Below are positions 51,659 through 60,195 of a stretch of DNA of 64,000 bases, one piece after another (within the stretch, counting starts at the first letter, position 1; each line of letters starts with the position of its first letter). A program made the translations under genes and the position numbers. This stretch comes from Sphingobium sp. WTD-1 (GTDB taxonomy: Bacteria; Pseudomonadota; Alphaproteobacteria; Sphingomonadales; Sphingomonadaceae): positions 385,986 through 449,985 of the forward strand of contig NZ_CP119128.1 of the NCBI RefSeq assembly GCF_030128825.1, written 5' to 3'. The notes beneath the pieces were generated by a model. It made no database searches, was not told the DNA's origin, and worked only from the letters and a program-made list of their open reading frames with translations.

Positions 51659-52284
51659 TACCGCTCTCCCAATTCGCGCCGAGCGCCAGTGACGATTTCA
51701 TAAGCGGAGTGGAGGAACAGGAGGGCGATGAGGCCGGCGACGGCGAGGTCCGGCCAGGCGCTTCCTGTCCACGCCACCAGACCGGCCGCGGCGATCACCG
51801 CCACGTTGGCGAGCGCGTCGTTGCGGCTGAACAGCCAGATCGCGCGAACATTGGCGTCCCCTTCCCGGAAACGCGCAAGCACCAAGGCGGACACGACATT
51901 GATCGCGAGCGCGACAACGCCGATTGTGCCCATCAGTTCGGCATCGGGCGCGGTTGCGTTCAGGGCGCGCCAAATCGCGAAACCGATTACGCCCACGCCA
52001 AGCGCACCGAGAAACAACCCCTGCGTCAGCGCGACCTTTGCCCTCGCCCGTGCGGACCAGGCAAGCGCGAGAAGACCGATAAGGCTGATCGACCCGTCCC
52101 CGAGAAAATCGAGGGAATCCGCTTTCAGCGCTTGGCTATCGGCGATGAACCCGCCGAACAGCTCGGCGACTCCGAAGCCGAGGTTGAGCACCACGACGGT
52201 CAGCAGCGCACGGCGATAGGCCGGATCGGTTTGCGCGCGCGCGGGCTCCCCGTGGCACCCGCAGCTTTCGGTAGAAGCATTCAT
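51658..52284 (-). CDS. Short CDF-family metal transporter under MerR-type control
   Basis: This 208-residue CDF protein lacks the cytoplasmic C-terminal domain. The N-terminus has a Cys/His patch (ESCGCHGEP). The TM2 site is LKADSLDFLGDGSI with D-x3-D. TM5 is LFSRNDALANVAVI, again with the His lost as in the other short CDF of this window. It is the first gene after a MerR-type promoter and heads the long minus-strand metal operon. Confidence 0.86.
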   Translation of the reverse strand: MNASTESCGCHGEPARAQTDPAYRRALLTVVVLNLGFGVAELFGGFIADSQALKADSLDFLGDGSISLIGLLALAWSARARAKVALTQGLFLGALGVGVIGFAIWRALNATAPDAELMGTIGVVALAINVVSALVLARFREGDANVRAIWLFSRNDALANVAVIAAAGLVAWTGSAWPDLAVAGLIALLFLHSAYEIVTGARRELGER

Positions 52285-52291
52285 GCGGCCT

Positions 52292-52322
52292 TCCTTACCA
52301 CCTCCAGTCGCTGTAGAAGCAA
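52292..52322 (-). promoter_or_regulatory. MerR-type promoter of the CDF/czc operon
   Basis: TTGCTT (52317-52322) and TAAGGA (52292-52297) on the minus strand are 19 bp apart, around a CTACAG-CGA-CTGGAG near-dyad. The divergent MerR-type gene starts 38 bp to the right. The layout equals that of the merT promoter. Confidence 0.75.
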
Positions 52323-52359
52323 GCGAAATGTGCGACACGTTCGCATAAGCAAGGATGGC

Positions 52360-52779
52360 ATGATGAAGCCGGTGATGATTGGGCAGCTCGCCAGCGAGAC
52401 CTCGACGAAGGTGACGACGATCCGCTTTTATGAGTCGATCGGGTTGCTCCGATCCGCCCCTCGCACGGCGTCGGGTCGCAGAACCTACGATGCCAGTGAC
52501 ATTGAGCGTTTGCACTTCATCCGCAACGGTCGCCGGCTTGGCTTCTCCGTCGACGAGATCCGTTCGTTGATGGGGCTGGCGCAGAACCCGGACCAGGATT
52601 GTGGTGCCGCCTCAGCTATCGCTGCTCAGCACCTCAAGGATGTGGAGGAGAGACTGGCGCAACTCGCGGTGTTGCGGGATGAGTTGGCAATGCTCAGCCA
52701 GAGCTGCACCAAGGCGCGCATGGCCGATTGTCGGATCATGAAGGCGATCGGCAAAGGCCACCCTCAAGCCGATCAATAA
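52360..52779 (+). CDS. MerR-family metal-responsive activator (CadR/ZntR-like)
   Basis: This 139-residue regulator has AAGGA five bases before the first of two adjacent ATGs (the second gives 138 residues). The HTH is in IGQLASETSTKVTTIRFYESIG. Three cysteines, C81, C116 and C124 counted from the second Met, keep the same 35- and 8-residue gaps as the window's merR, so both belong to one subgroup. It probably activates the divergent CDF/FTR1/czc operon and maybe the retropepsin promoter at 54043. Inducer could be Zn, Cd, Pb or Hg. Confidence 0.88.
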   Translation: MMKPVMIGQLASETSTKVTTIRFYESIGLLRSAPRTASGRRTYDASDIERLHFIRNGRRLGFSVDEIRSLMGLAQNPDQDCGAASAIAAQHLKDVEERLAQLAVLRDELAMLSQSCTKARMADCRIMKAIGKGHPQADQ

Positions 52780-53975
52780 TAATCGGCCAGCCTGAGCTCG
52801 CGCACATCACCCGAGGCCATCGTCAGCTTTACGAGGGTGCCAGCAGGCCGGGAGCGCACTTGCCAGAGCTCCCCACGCGTATAGTTCGCATCGATCGAAT
52901 GGCCGTTCACCGCCACGATCCGGTCGCCGACCGCCCAGCCAGCCTTTTCCGCGGGACTGTTCGCCGCCACATGAACAACGGTGAGCGCCGTTGGTGAGGC
53001 TGCGAGGCCAAGGCCGCTACGGTCCTTCAGCATCGGCAGGCGACGACGAGGACCGAGTGGCCGGAGCCACACGAATCCGGCGGTCACGTCGAACACCACG
53101 TCGAATTGAGCGATCAGCGGTAGGCCGACATTGCCAACCGTGCTGGTGGAGAGCCAAGCTCTCATCCCGAGTGTGGGGACGTTCGAGACGCCAAGCCCTT
53201 CGATGTTGATGTTCTGGATCGTGAAAGCATCGTTGATACGCACACCATCGACGCCGCCGATCGCCGCGGTCGAGACGAGCTTCCCGTTCAACAGCCCTTG
53301 ATCGCGGGCATAGGCCGACGAGAGCATCAGCGCGGCCGAGCTGCCAAGATCGATCATCAAGGGCACGGGAGGCAAACCCGAGACGGAAGCTCGAATGAAC
53401 AGCTCCTGCTTGGCACCGCGCCCGAGCGCGACAGCGCGCCAGTCGGGACCGGCGAGAAACGTGCCTGACTTGACGACCGCCATACGCCTTTTCGCGAAAT
53501 CGAGCGCGATGCAGCTACCCGTGAACATATCGGCACCGAGGAGGATATCGATCGGTCGTCCGAAGGCCGCCGACACTGAACTCAGATCACCAACGACGGC
53601 AAAGGGTAAGCGACGGGTTTCGCGGGCGAGCTGTACGTCGATGTCGCGGACCAGCAGCACCGGGGCCTTGGCGCTCAGCCCGCTAATCATGCGCCGCTCA
53701 CCATCGTTCAAGCCGAGCTTCGCCGCGAGCGCCGTGCTCATGATCGACGCGCCGCTGCCACTGTCGAGCACCGCCCGCACCGGCACTCCGCGCACTTGTG
53801 CCGAAACAAGGAGGGTATCACCCGTGCCGACTTCCAGCGGCTCCCATTCGAGGTGAGCCGCACCGAAGTTCCACGAGCCCGCAGACCGGGAAGTCTGTCG
53901 CGCGAGCGTTGGAGAACCGAGCACCAAGCCGGTTCCACAGGCCACCAGCCGCGCCACTAATGAGCGTCGAGACAT
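52773..53975 (-). CDS. Exported retropepsin-like aspartyl protease with PDZ domain
   Basis: This 400-residue protein has a signal (MSRRSLVARLVACGTGLVLG) and two retropepsin-type aspartyl domains. The first has the catalytic AVLDSGSGASIMSTALAAKL. The second has MIDLGSSAALMLSSAYA, where the Asp-Ser/Thr-Gly triad is Asp-Leu-Gly. A C-terminal PDZ-like domain (AANSPAEKAGWAVGDRIVAV) follows. The start is the Met after the MerR-type promoter; a longer frame begins inside that promoter. It is convergent with the merR-like gene, overlapping by 7 bp. A periplasmic proteolytic or metal-stress role is inferred. Confidence 0.82.
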   Translation of the reverse strand: MSRRSLVARLVACGTGLVLGSPTLARQTSRSAGSWNFGAAHLEWEPLEVGTGDTLLVSAQVRGVPVRAVLDSGSGASIMSTALAAKLGLNDGERRMISGLSAKAPVLLVRDIDVQLARETRRLPFAVVGDLSSVSAAFGRPIDILLGADMFTGSCIALDFAKRRMAVVKSGTFLAGPDWRAVALGRGAKQELFIRASVSGLPPVPLMIDLGSSAALMLSSAYARDQGLLNGKLVSTAAIGGVDGVRINDAFTIQNINIEGLGVSNVPTLGMRAWLSTSTVGNVGLPLIAQFDVVFDVTAGFVWLRPLGPRRRLPMLKDRSGLGLAASPTALTVVHVAANSPAEKAGWAVGDRIVAVNGHSIDANYTRGELWQVRSRPAGTLVKLTMASGDVRELRLADYY

Positions 53976-54042
53976 ACCGATTGCTTCAACACGGGCCGTC
54001 AAAAAGCCACCTCCAGCCCCCCGTCCGCAGGAGAGCAAATTG

Positions 54043-54073
54043 CGGTTACATGCTCCAGCCACTGGAGGAGCAA
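54043..54073 (-). promoter_or_regulatory. MerR-type promoter ahead of the retropepsin-PDZ gene
   Basis: TTGCTC (54068-54073) and TAACCG (54043-54048) on the minus strand are 19 bp apart, with the perfect dyad CTCCAG-TGG-CTGGAG between. Position and direction fit the gene starting at 53975. The geometry equals that of the CDF promoter at 52292-52322. Confidence 0.75.
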
Positions 54074-54206
54074 GTGCTTTTGGTGCGCCCGAAAATCCTC
54101 AGAAGCGCTTGGAGAACTTTAGATGAAGGATGGTGCAGACCGCTTAGATGCCTTCCCGATAACGAACGGTTCCGGGGGACGCTGGGCCGATCGGGACCGC
54201 AAACGG

Positions 54207-54253
54207 TGTAAACGCTCGCGCTAAGTGGCGGCATTCTGATCGCGCTATTTGTC
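54207..54253 (+). repeat. Left 47-bp inverted end of the Tn552-type transposon
   Basis: It begins TGTAAACGCTCGCGCTAAG and ends TCGCGCTATTTGTC, differing from the right end at two positions. Confidence 0.93.
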
Positions 54254-54264
54254 GGCGAGCGTCG

Positions 54265-54837
54265 CTACGCGGCTACCGGCTTGGTCTCGGCCGATCGCAC
54301 ATAGGCGTAGAGTTTTGGCTTGGAGATGCCGAGCATCGAGCAAATCTTGGCGATCGGCATCGTGTTCTCGTGGTAGAGCCTGACGGGCAGGTCGCGCTTT
54401 TCCTTGCCGAGTGCGGCCGGCCGGCCACCCTTCTTGCCGCGAGCGCGGGCTGCGGTGAGACCGGCCTGGGTCCGCTCGCGGATCAGGTTGCGCTCGAACT
54501 CCGCCAATGCCCCGAACAGGTGGAAGGTAAGCTTGCCCGACGTGGTGGTCGTGTCGATCGCCTCGTGCAGGCTCAGCAGCCCGACCTTTTCCTCGTCGAG
54601 GTAGGTCATCCATCCGATCAGATCACGGAGCGAGCGGCCGAGCCTGTCGAGGCGCCAGACCACCAGTGTGTCGCCGGCGCGAAGCAGCTCCTTCACCTTT
54701 TCCAATCCAGGGCGAGCGGCAGTCGCCCCGGAGGCCTTGTCGGTGATGACCTTCTCGCAGCCGGCAGCCTTCAGCGCATCACGCTGGAGGTCCAGGTTCT
54801 GCTCGGCGGTCGATACGCGGGCGTAACCGATTTTCAT
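54265..54837 (-). CDS. Serine resolvase of the Tn552-type transposon
   Basis: This 190-residue serine recombinase has its catalytic Ser in IGYARVSTAEQNLDLQ, with VVWRLDRLGRSL and EFERNLIRERT following. The C-terminal HTH is in PIAKICSMLGISKPKLYAYV. It is divergent from the transposase. The gap between them is the likely res site. Confidence 0.92.
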   Translation of the reverse strand: MKIGYARVSTAEQNLDLQRDALKAAGCEKVITDKASGATAARPGLEKVKELLRAGDTLVVWRLDRLGRSLRDLIGWMTYLDEEKVGLLSLHEAIDTTTTSGKLTFHLFGALAEFERNLIRERTQAGLTAARARGKKGGRPAALGKEKRDLPVRLYHENTMPIAKICSMLGISKPKLYAYVRSAETKPVAA

Positions 54838-54950
54838 GCGTAGGGCCGGTGGCGCCCCGATCGGGCGCGGTTTGGGAAGAAAGTCGTCATCGGCAGGTCT
54901 ATGTTGCCCTAGTTTTCTTTACCGGGTAGATTTACGTCGAACAGGCCGGT
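54838..54950. promoter_or_regulatory. Putative res and divergent promoter region
   Basis: This region lies between the divergent resolvase and transposase genes and contains AT-rich GTTTTCTTTACC/GGTAGATTTACG units. It is the expected site of resolution and of both promoters. Confidence 0.45.
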
Positions 54951-56428
54951 TTGGCAACGCGAGCGGACTCGCATGGCGATGGGCAGGCAAATCTCCGTTT
55001 TCCTTACCTGCGACACGGACCGTCGGCGGTGACGCATCCGGCGCTTGTCCCGCCGCTGGCGATCGAGCGCTACCGCGTCCTTGAACCGCACCTCGCCGAT
55101 GGCATCCCGCTCGCGGACCTCGCCCGCACCGGCACGCTGAGCGAGCGGACGTTGCAGCGCTGGCTCGGGCGCTACCGTGCCGAAGGACTTGCCGGTCTCG
55201 CGCGTCTGCCGCGCAACGATCGGGGCAGGCTGCACCTGCCGGAACATCTGGTCGAACTGACCCGCACTCTCGCCACCAAGCGCCCGCGACCCCCGGTCGC
55301 CGCCATTCACCGAAAGGTGCAGGAACTCGCCATCGCGCATGGACACCGAACCCCCAGCTATGCGGCCGTCGCGCGTGTCGTCAGGGCGATACCGGCAAGC
55401 CAGATCGCCGCAGCCTCCGATCCGGCCGTCTACCGCGACCAGCACGAGCTAGTGCATCGGCGCGAAGCCGCGACCTCGAACGAGATGTGGCAGGCCGATC
55501 ATACCGTTCTCGACATTCTCGTGCTCGATGATGCCGGAACCCGGTGCGTCCTTGGCTGACCGTCATCGTTGACGATCACAGCCGAGCCATCGCCGGTTAC
55601 TTCCTCAGCCTCGATGCCCCCAGTGCCCTCAACACGGCGCTCGCCTTGCGGCAGGCGATCTGGCGCAAGCCCAATCCCGAATGGATCGTCAGCGGCATTC
55701 CCGAACAGCTTTACGTCGACAACGGCTCGGATTTCATCTCCGAGCATATCGAGCAGGCGTGCATCGCCCTCAAAATCCGCCTCATCCATTCGCTGCCGGG
55801 GCGTCCTCGCGGGCGCGGCAAGATCGAGCGGCTGTTCCGCACCATCAACGACATGTTCCTGCCCGACCTGCCCGGCCACCTGATCGCGGGCAAGCCGCTG
55901 TCGGCGCCAGTGCTCACGCTCGACGAGCTGCGCGCCCGCTTCGAGGCGTTCGTGTGCGGCGTCTATCATCGTCGCCCGCATGGCAGCACCGGCGAACCGC
56001 CGATCACGCGCTGGCAGAAGGGCGGGTTCCTGCCCGCAATGCCCGACAGCCTTGAACAGCTCGACATGCTGCTCGTGCACGTGCCCAAGCCCCGTAAAGT
56101 GCTGCGCGACGGCATCCGTCTGATGGGCAGGCGCTATGTCGAACCCACGCTCGCGGCCTTCGTCGGCGAGCAGGTCGAGGCGGTCTATGACCCCCGCGAC
56201 CTGACCGAGATCCACGTCTACCACCAGGGCCGGTTCGTCTGCCGTGCGCTCAGCTCCGAGCACGCTGGGCACCCGTCGTTGCGCGCGATCCAGCGCGCCC
56301 GGCGCGGCGCGAAGGAGCGCGACAAGCAGGTGCCTGCCCCCACGGAGACCTTCGATGGCGACCAAGAGGATACGGCTTCCCGGCCCACCACCTACCGAGG
56401 GCTCCGGCTCTACGCCGCTGACGATTGA
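54951..56428 (+). pseudogene. TniA/Tn552-type transposase with a -1 frameshift
   Basis: Two overlapping frames together make one transposase. The first (to 55559, from the ATG here or a GTG at 55029) has an HTH (LADLARTGTLSERTLQRWLG) and the first catalytic block EMWQADHTVLDILVLDDAG. The second continues as RPWLTVIVDDHSRAIAGYF, LYVDNGSDFISEHIEQA and RGKIERLFRTINDMF. Restoring one base near 55537 (GGAACC to GGAAACC) gives DDAGNPVRPWLTV. A true mutation or a sequencing error in a short A-run can explain it. Confidence 0.85.
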
Positions 56429-57233
56429 GTTCCTGGTCGAGCAGCCGTTCCTGGCGACCCGCGAACATGCCCGGTTCGTCGAGTTTGCCGAAGCCTGCGC
56501 GCACTACCGCTATATCGGCGTGTGTCATGGCCGGCCGGGCGTCGGAAAGACGCGATCGGCGCGCGAGTTTTCCAGCTTCCCCGACCTGGGGGAATATGCC
56601 GCGCTCCGTCCCATTGCCGCGCTCCTTGGCGAAAAGGTCGCTCGCTGCCGCGCCGTCTTCTACACCGTGTCGGTCAGCAACACGCCCAAGACGATCGACG
56701 CGGTGTTGGGCCTCAACCTCATTAAGCTGGGCTATGCCCGGCTGACGGTCGCGGGCGGCTCGCAGGACGAAATCACCCATGACGCCGCCCGCATCGCCTG
56801 CCCCCTCGTCATCGTCGACGAGGCCGACCGCCTGACCATAAAGTCGCTCGAACATCTCCGCGACATGGCCGATCGCCACGGCTTCGGGCTGATCCTGATG
56901 GGTATGCCGGGCTTGGAGAAGCGCCTCGCCCGCTATGCCCAGCTCTACTCGCGGATCGGCTTCGTCCACGAGTTCAAACCGCTTACCGAGACCGAAATGC
57001 GGCTGCTGCTCGCGACCCACGCCGGCGATTTCGGGATCAGCTTCGACCCGGCCCAACTCGACGCGATCGAAGCGCAGGCAGCCGTGATCCGCATCACGCG
57101 CGGCAACTTCCGGCTCATGGAGCGCCTGTTCGCGCAGATGCGGCGGATCATGACCCTCAACCGCGTCGAGGAGGTCACCGCTGACATCGTTCAGGCCGCG
57201 CGCGATTGCCTCGTCATCGGACCCGGCAACTGA
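56355..57233 (+). CDS. TniB-like AAA+ ATPase of the Tn552-type transposon
   Basis: This 292-residue ATPase is expected to guide the transposase to its target. The start is the ATG that overlaps the transposase end by 74 bp. Walker A is in VCHGRPGVGKTRSARE and Walker B in PLVIVDEADRLTI. The long upstream in-frame extension lies inside the transposase and is not used. The stop lies in the right inverted end. Confidence 0.9.
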   Translation: MATKRIRLPGPPPTEGSGSTPLTIEFLVEQPFLATREHARFVEFAEACAHYRYIGVCHGRPGVGKTRSAREFSSFPDLGEYAALRPIAALLGEKVARCRAVFYTVSVSNTPKTIDAVLGLNLIKLGYARLTVAGGSQDEITHDAARIACPLVIVDEADRLTIKSLEHLRDMADRHGFGLILMGMPGLEKRLARYAQLYSRIGFVHEFKPLTETEMRLLLATHAGDFGISFDPAQLDAIEAQAAVIRITRGNFRLMERLFAQMRRIMTLNRVEEVTADIVQAARDCLVIGPGN

Positions 57234-57278
57234 CAAATAGCGCGATCAGAACGCCGCCATTTAGCGCGAGCGTTTACA
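57232..57278 (-). repeat. Right 47-bp inverted end of the Tn552-type transposon
   Basis: It reads TGTAAACGCTCGCGCTAAA to TCGCGCTATTTGTC on the minus strand, matching the left end at 45 of 47 bases. The ATPase stop codon overlaps its inner edge. Confidence 0.93.
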
Positions 57279-57547
57279 CAGGATAAGATCCATACCGTTT
57301 CCGGAACCACTTTCTTGTTTCCTCTTCGAAATTAGACTGTGCTGATGAGTTTGAGCGATGGTGGCTTCGCTCATACACTACGCGCTACCAGGCCCCTGCC
57401 CGTTTCTTAGGCTTAACGTTGTAGCTCAAGACCCCGGGGGCTCAGCCTCCCTTCTCCGGTTCTTGCCGCTGCGCAAATCCCTCGATCTACCTGCCGCCGT
57501 CGTGTGGTCGCACGGCATCATCCAAAGACCTATTTAGGCCGTCATGA
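57279..57547. other. Intergenic region with no gene seen
   Basis: This 269-bp stretch follows the transposon. It has lower GC than its surroundings, and CCCGGGGGCTCAGCCTCCC forms a short imperfect stem. It may hold the terminator of the integrase gene that ends beside it. Confidence 0.35.
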
Positions 57548-58786
57548 CTAGCCAATCTTCGCCATAAGGCGCCCCGCCGCCCCCTGCTCTGCCGCGAGAT
57601 TGCGATTATAAGCGAGCGGCATCCGCGGCGACTTCCACCGCAGCGCGTCCATGATGCCGGCCAAATCCTCCCCGCTGGCGAACAGGTCCTGATTGAGCCC
57701 GATCCGCGTCGAGTGCGCACTGATCCCCTTCAGCAACCGCGCCAGATCGTCCGCCGTCAAATCGGGCAGCGCGCCACGGTCGAACGCGCGGCCGATGATC
57801 GACCGAAAGATTGGTCCGATCGAGCCCGGGTGCAGCGCCACGGCGCCGATGTCATACTCGACCCGCGCCTTCACAGCGGGCTTGGACAGCGTCTTGCGCA
57901 GATCCCAAGTCTCACGGCCCGAGATGCTGTCGATCGAACGACCCTTCACAGCCGCCCGCGCTTTGTAGCGCCGTACCTGCACCCGCCGGAACAACGGCCC
58001 CGCGTCGATCCCAGCGGCCTCTCTCCACGCCGCGACAGCCCGCACAGAGCGGGGCGACAAATAGGCTGTGGCTCCCTCGCCCTCCTGATCGCCTTTGCTT
58101 CGCGCGATGGCGAGGAGGCGCGCTTCGGGATCAAGCGCCTCGAGAATGTCATTGATGCTGATTGCGACGAGCTCCGATGCACGGAGCCCCGTGTCATAGG
58201 CCACCGACAACAGGGCTCGGTCCCGCAGGCCTGGCAGATCGCCCGCGCACGCCTCCAGCAAAGCTCGCACATTCAGTCCGCGAGGACTGTCGCGCTCCAC
58301 GTCTCGCACTGGCCCCTTGAAGCGCAAGGGACGCGCCTGAGCCTGCGCGGTGCCCTTCTCGCGCCGGATCGCGCGTAGCCGCAGCTTCACGAGATCAGCC
58401 TGGGTGGGATCCTTGAGATCAAGCAGCTGATGGATCTTGGCGATCGACGCCTTGTAGCGGCCAAGCGAGGCGGGCTTGGCCCCCTGCCCTGCCCGCGCGT
58501 CGAGATAGTCGGCGACGATCTCGGGCGTGGCCGGCAGTGCAATCCGGTTGTTGCGCCTACACCACGCATCGAACGCCTCGACGTCGGACTTGAGCGCACG
58601 GATGCTATGGGGCGATGAAGCGGCCTGATAGGCGGCGATCAGGCCCTCGTTGACGGTGATGCGCTCGCCGGCGCGCATCTGCACGATCGTCCACGCAAGG
58701 TCGGCCGGCGCCCTGACGGCCGGCAGGACAGCCTCAGGCGGCGCTACGGGGATTTCTGGCCCTTCCCGGGCGGTTTCGGTGCTCAC
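57548..58786 (-). CDS. Tyrosine recombinase/integrase of plasmid type
   Basis: This 412-residue recombinase has a SAM-like core-binding domain (LKSDVEAFDAWCRRNNRIAL) and a catalytic domain with Arg in YDTGLRASELVAISI, His-x-x-Arg in SAHSTRIGLNQDLF and the nucleophile Tyr in MPLAYNRNLA. It lies near par genes, suggesting a role in resolving plasmid dimers. It is divergent from the DUF1612 gene across a palindrome. Confidence 0.9.
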   Translation of the reverse strand: MSTETAREGPEIPVAPPEAVLPAVRAPADLAWTIVQMRAGERITVNEGLIAAYQAASSPHSIRALKSDVEAFDAWCRRNNRIALPATPEIVADYLDARAGQGAKPASLGRYKASIAKIHQLLDLKDPTQADLVKLRLRAIRREKGTAQAQARPLRFKGPVRDVERDSPRGLNVRALLEACAGDLPGLRDRALLSVAYDTGLRASELVAISINDILEALDPEARLLAIARSKGDQEGEGATAYLSPRSVRAVAAWREAAGIDAGPLFRRVQVRRYKARAAVKGRSIDSISGRETWDLRKTLSKPAVKARVEYDIGAVALHPGSIGPIFRSIIGRAFDRGALPDLTADDLARLLKGISAHSTRIGLNQDLFASGEDLAGIMDALRWKSPRMPLAYNRNLAAEQGAAGRLMAKIG

Positions 58787-58848
58787 GACGCGCCTCGCTC
58801 CTCAGCCGCGCTTGTAGCCCACCTTATAAAGAACGGTCAAATCTGCTT

Positions 58849-58872
58849 ATGTGATAACTGCAATTATCACAT
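58849..58872. promoter_or_regulatory. Palindromic operator between the integrase and DUF1612 genes
   Basis: ATGTGATAA and TTATCACAT are perfect 9-bp arms around CTGCAA. It sits in the AT-rich divergent promoter region. ATGTGA/TCACAT half-sites recur at 61692-61714, next to the orphan antitoxin gene. Confidence 0.65.
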
Positions 58873-58932
58873 GTTGATTTACCAACCATCCGAGCAGTTG
58901 TGCAGTGTTTTGACATTCACTACACATTCGGC

Positions 58933-60099
58933 ATGGAGCGCTTCCATCCCCTCGCCGCCGACACCGACGCCCCACCCGAAGAGCTGGCGCTCGCGCAAGG
59001 CGAATGCGCGCTGGCGCTCGGCCGGCTCGACGGGCTCCTCACCGGCCTCACCGATACCGAGAAGCGGCTGTTCTGCGTAGGGCTGCTGCGCGAGGTGCTC
59101 CTCTCGGCCTTGGCGCAGGCGGGATTTGCTGACGCCGAACACCGGTTCAACGCCTGGTTCGCCGGGCTCGATCGCGGCCCCCAAGAGACGCCCCTCACCG
59201 CCTGCTCCGCCTATGCCGTGGTCCGCGCCCTTCTGGGCGAACTCAGCCATCATCCGTGGGAACCGCTTGCCGACGCCGCGCAGACCATCGCTCTGGCCGC
59301 TCGCTTCGGGGCCGATCGCCCGATCCAAGCCGAAGATGCGCTGGCGGAGGAGGCGATCGGCAGAGCGATCACGCTGGTGAAACAGGCCGGCGCGGATGAC
59401 GAGACCCCCCTGCCCTTCGCGCGTCTGGGCCACCTGTACGCGCTGCTGCGCGCCGATCCGCTGTTCGCGCTGCTGGAGCGCACCGTGCACATCCGTTCGC
59501 TTGGGAACCGCGCGGTGGCGATCGAGCAGGCCGCCCCGCGCACACCGCTCTGGGCGGTCGATGCCTCGCTGGGGCGGCTGCTGACCGCGTGCGGCGCGTG
59601 GCAGCTTGCCCTCCCCTGCCCCGGCGCGGTGACCGCCGAAACGCTTCAGCCGCAGCTCTGGCCGGGCGAACGCGCCATTGTCTCAGCGCGGACTCTCCAC
59701 GCCAGCGCTACCCGGCTTGCAGAGCTGGTCGCGAAAGCGCGACGGCGCGCGGCGCTGATGCGCGAGCAGCTGGGGCACCTGCGCTCGAGCGCGCGGGCAC
59801 CGCAGGTGTGGATCCTGCTCGCTGGTTTTGCGCCGCTCGGGCTCGATCAGATGACCTCGGCGTTCGGGATCAGCCGGCGCGGCACCTATGCGATCGGCGA
59901 CGCGCTAGTCACAGCGGGCCTCGCGCGGCGCGCGAGCATCAAGGGCAAGGTTCTGCTGGTCGCCGAAGCGCCGCGAAGGGATCGGTTGTCGGCACCCCTG
60001 GACCACGCTCTCGCGCTCCCCCATCCGGCCCTCGCCGAGTTCGACGCGGCGATGGGCGAGATCGACCGGTTGCTCGCCGGCAGTTCTGGCCATCCCTGA
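58933..60099 (+). CDS. DUF1612 / RHE_PE00001-type HTH protein
   Basis: This 388-residue protein matches a family common on rhizobial and sphingomonad plasmids. It has an N-terminal helical domain and a C-terminal winged HTH around PQVWILLAGFAPLGLDQMTS, followed by FGISRRGTYAIGDALVTAG. DNA binding is likely, but function is unknown. An upstream ATG at 58900 would add 11 residues; neither has a clear ribosome binding site. The operator at 58849 may be its target. Confidence 0.72.
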   Translation: MERFHPLAADTDAPPEELALAQGECALALGRLDGLLTGLTDTEKRLFCVGLLREVLLSALAQAGFADAEHRFNAWFAGLDRGPQETPLTACSAYAVVRALLGELSHHPWEPLADAAQTIALAARFGADRPIQAEDALAEEAIGRAITLVKQAGADDETPLPFARLGHLYALLRADPLFALLERTVHIRSLGNRAVAIEQAAPRTPLWAVDASLGRLLTACGAWQLALPCPGAVTAETLQPQLWPGERAIVSARTLHASATRLAELVAKARRRAALMREQLGHLRSSARAPQVWILLAGFAPLGLDQMTSAFGISRRGTYAIGDALVTAGLARRASIKGKVLLVAEAPRRDRLSAPLDHALALPHPALAEFDAAMGEIDRLLAGSSGHP

Positions 60100-60143
60100 C
60101 GCGGCCTCGCGCGCATTAGGCGTGTATGAAAACTGATCTCCTC

Positions 60144-60171
60144 TTGACGTTATGTACAGATATCATACATA
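60144..60171 (+). promoter_or_regulatory. Promoter and operator of the RES-Xre pair
   Basis: TTGACG (60144-60149) and TACATA (60166-60171) are 16 bp apart. TATGTA/TACATA (60151-60171) forms a dyad over the spacer, with GATATC in the middle. This is the expected layout for an autorepressed toxin-antitoxin operon. Confidence 0.65.
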
Positions 60172-60195
60172 GACAGAGAAAGAAGGAGATGGCCA

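Larger units (their letters stand above)
54207..57278 (+). mobile_element. Tn552/Tn5053-type transposon (resolvase, transposase, ATPase)
   Basis: This 3,072-bp element has 47-bp inverted ends (45/47 identical) beginning TGTAAACGCTCGCGC. It carries a divergent resolvase, a Mu/retroviral-type transposase and a TniB-like ATPase, the gene set of Tn552 and relatives. No accessory gene is present. The flanking pentamers (AACGG and CAGGA) do not match. The transposase is frameshifted, so the copy may be inactive. Confidence 0.9.

Noticed and set aside
51544..52359. A long N-terminal extension of the MerR-type regulator
   Set aside because: It is antisense to the CDF gene. The regulator's HTH starts at the ATG after AAGGA.
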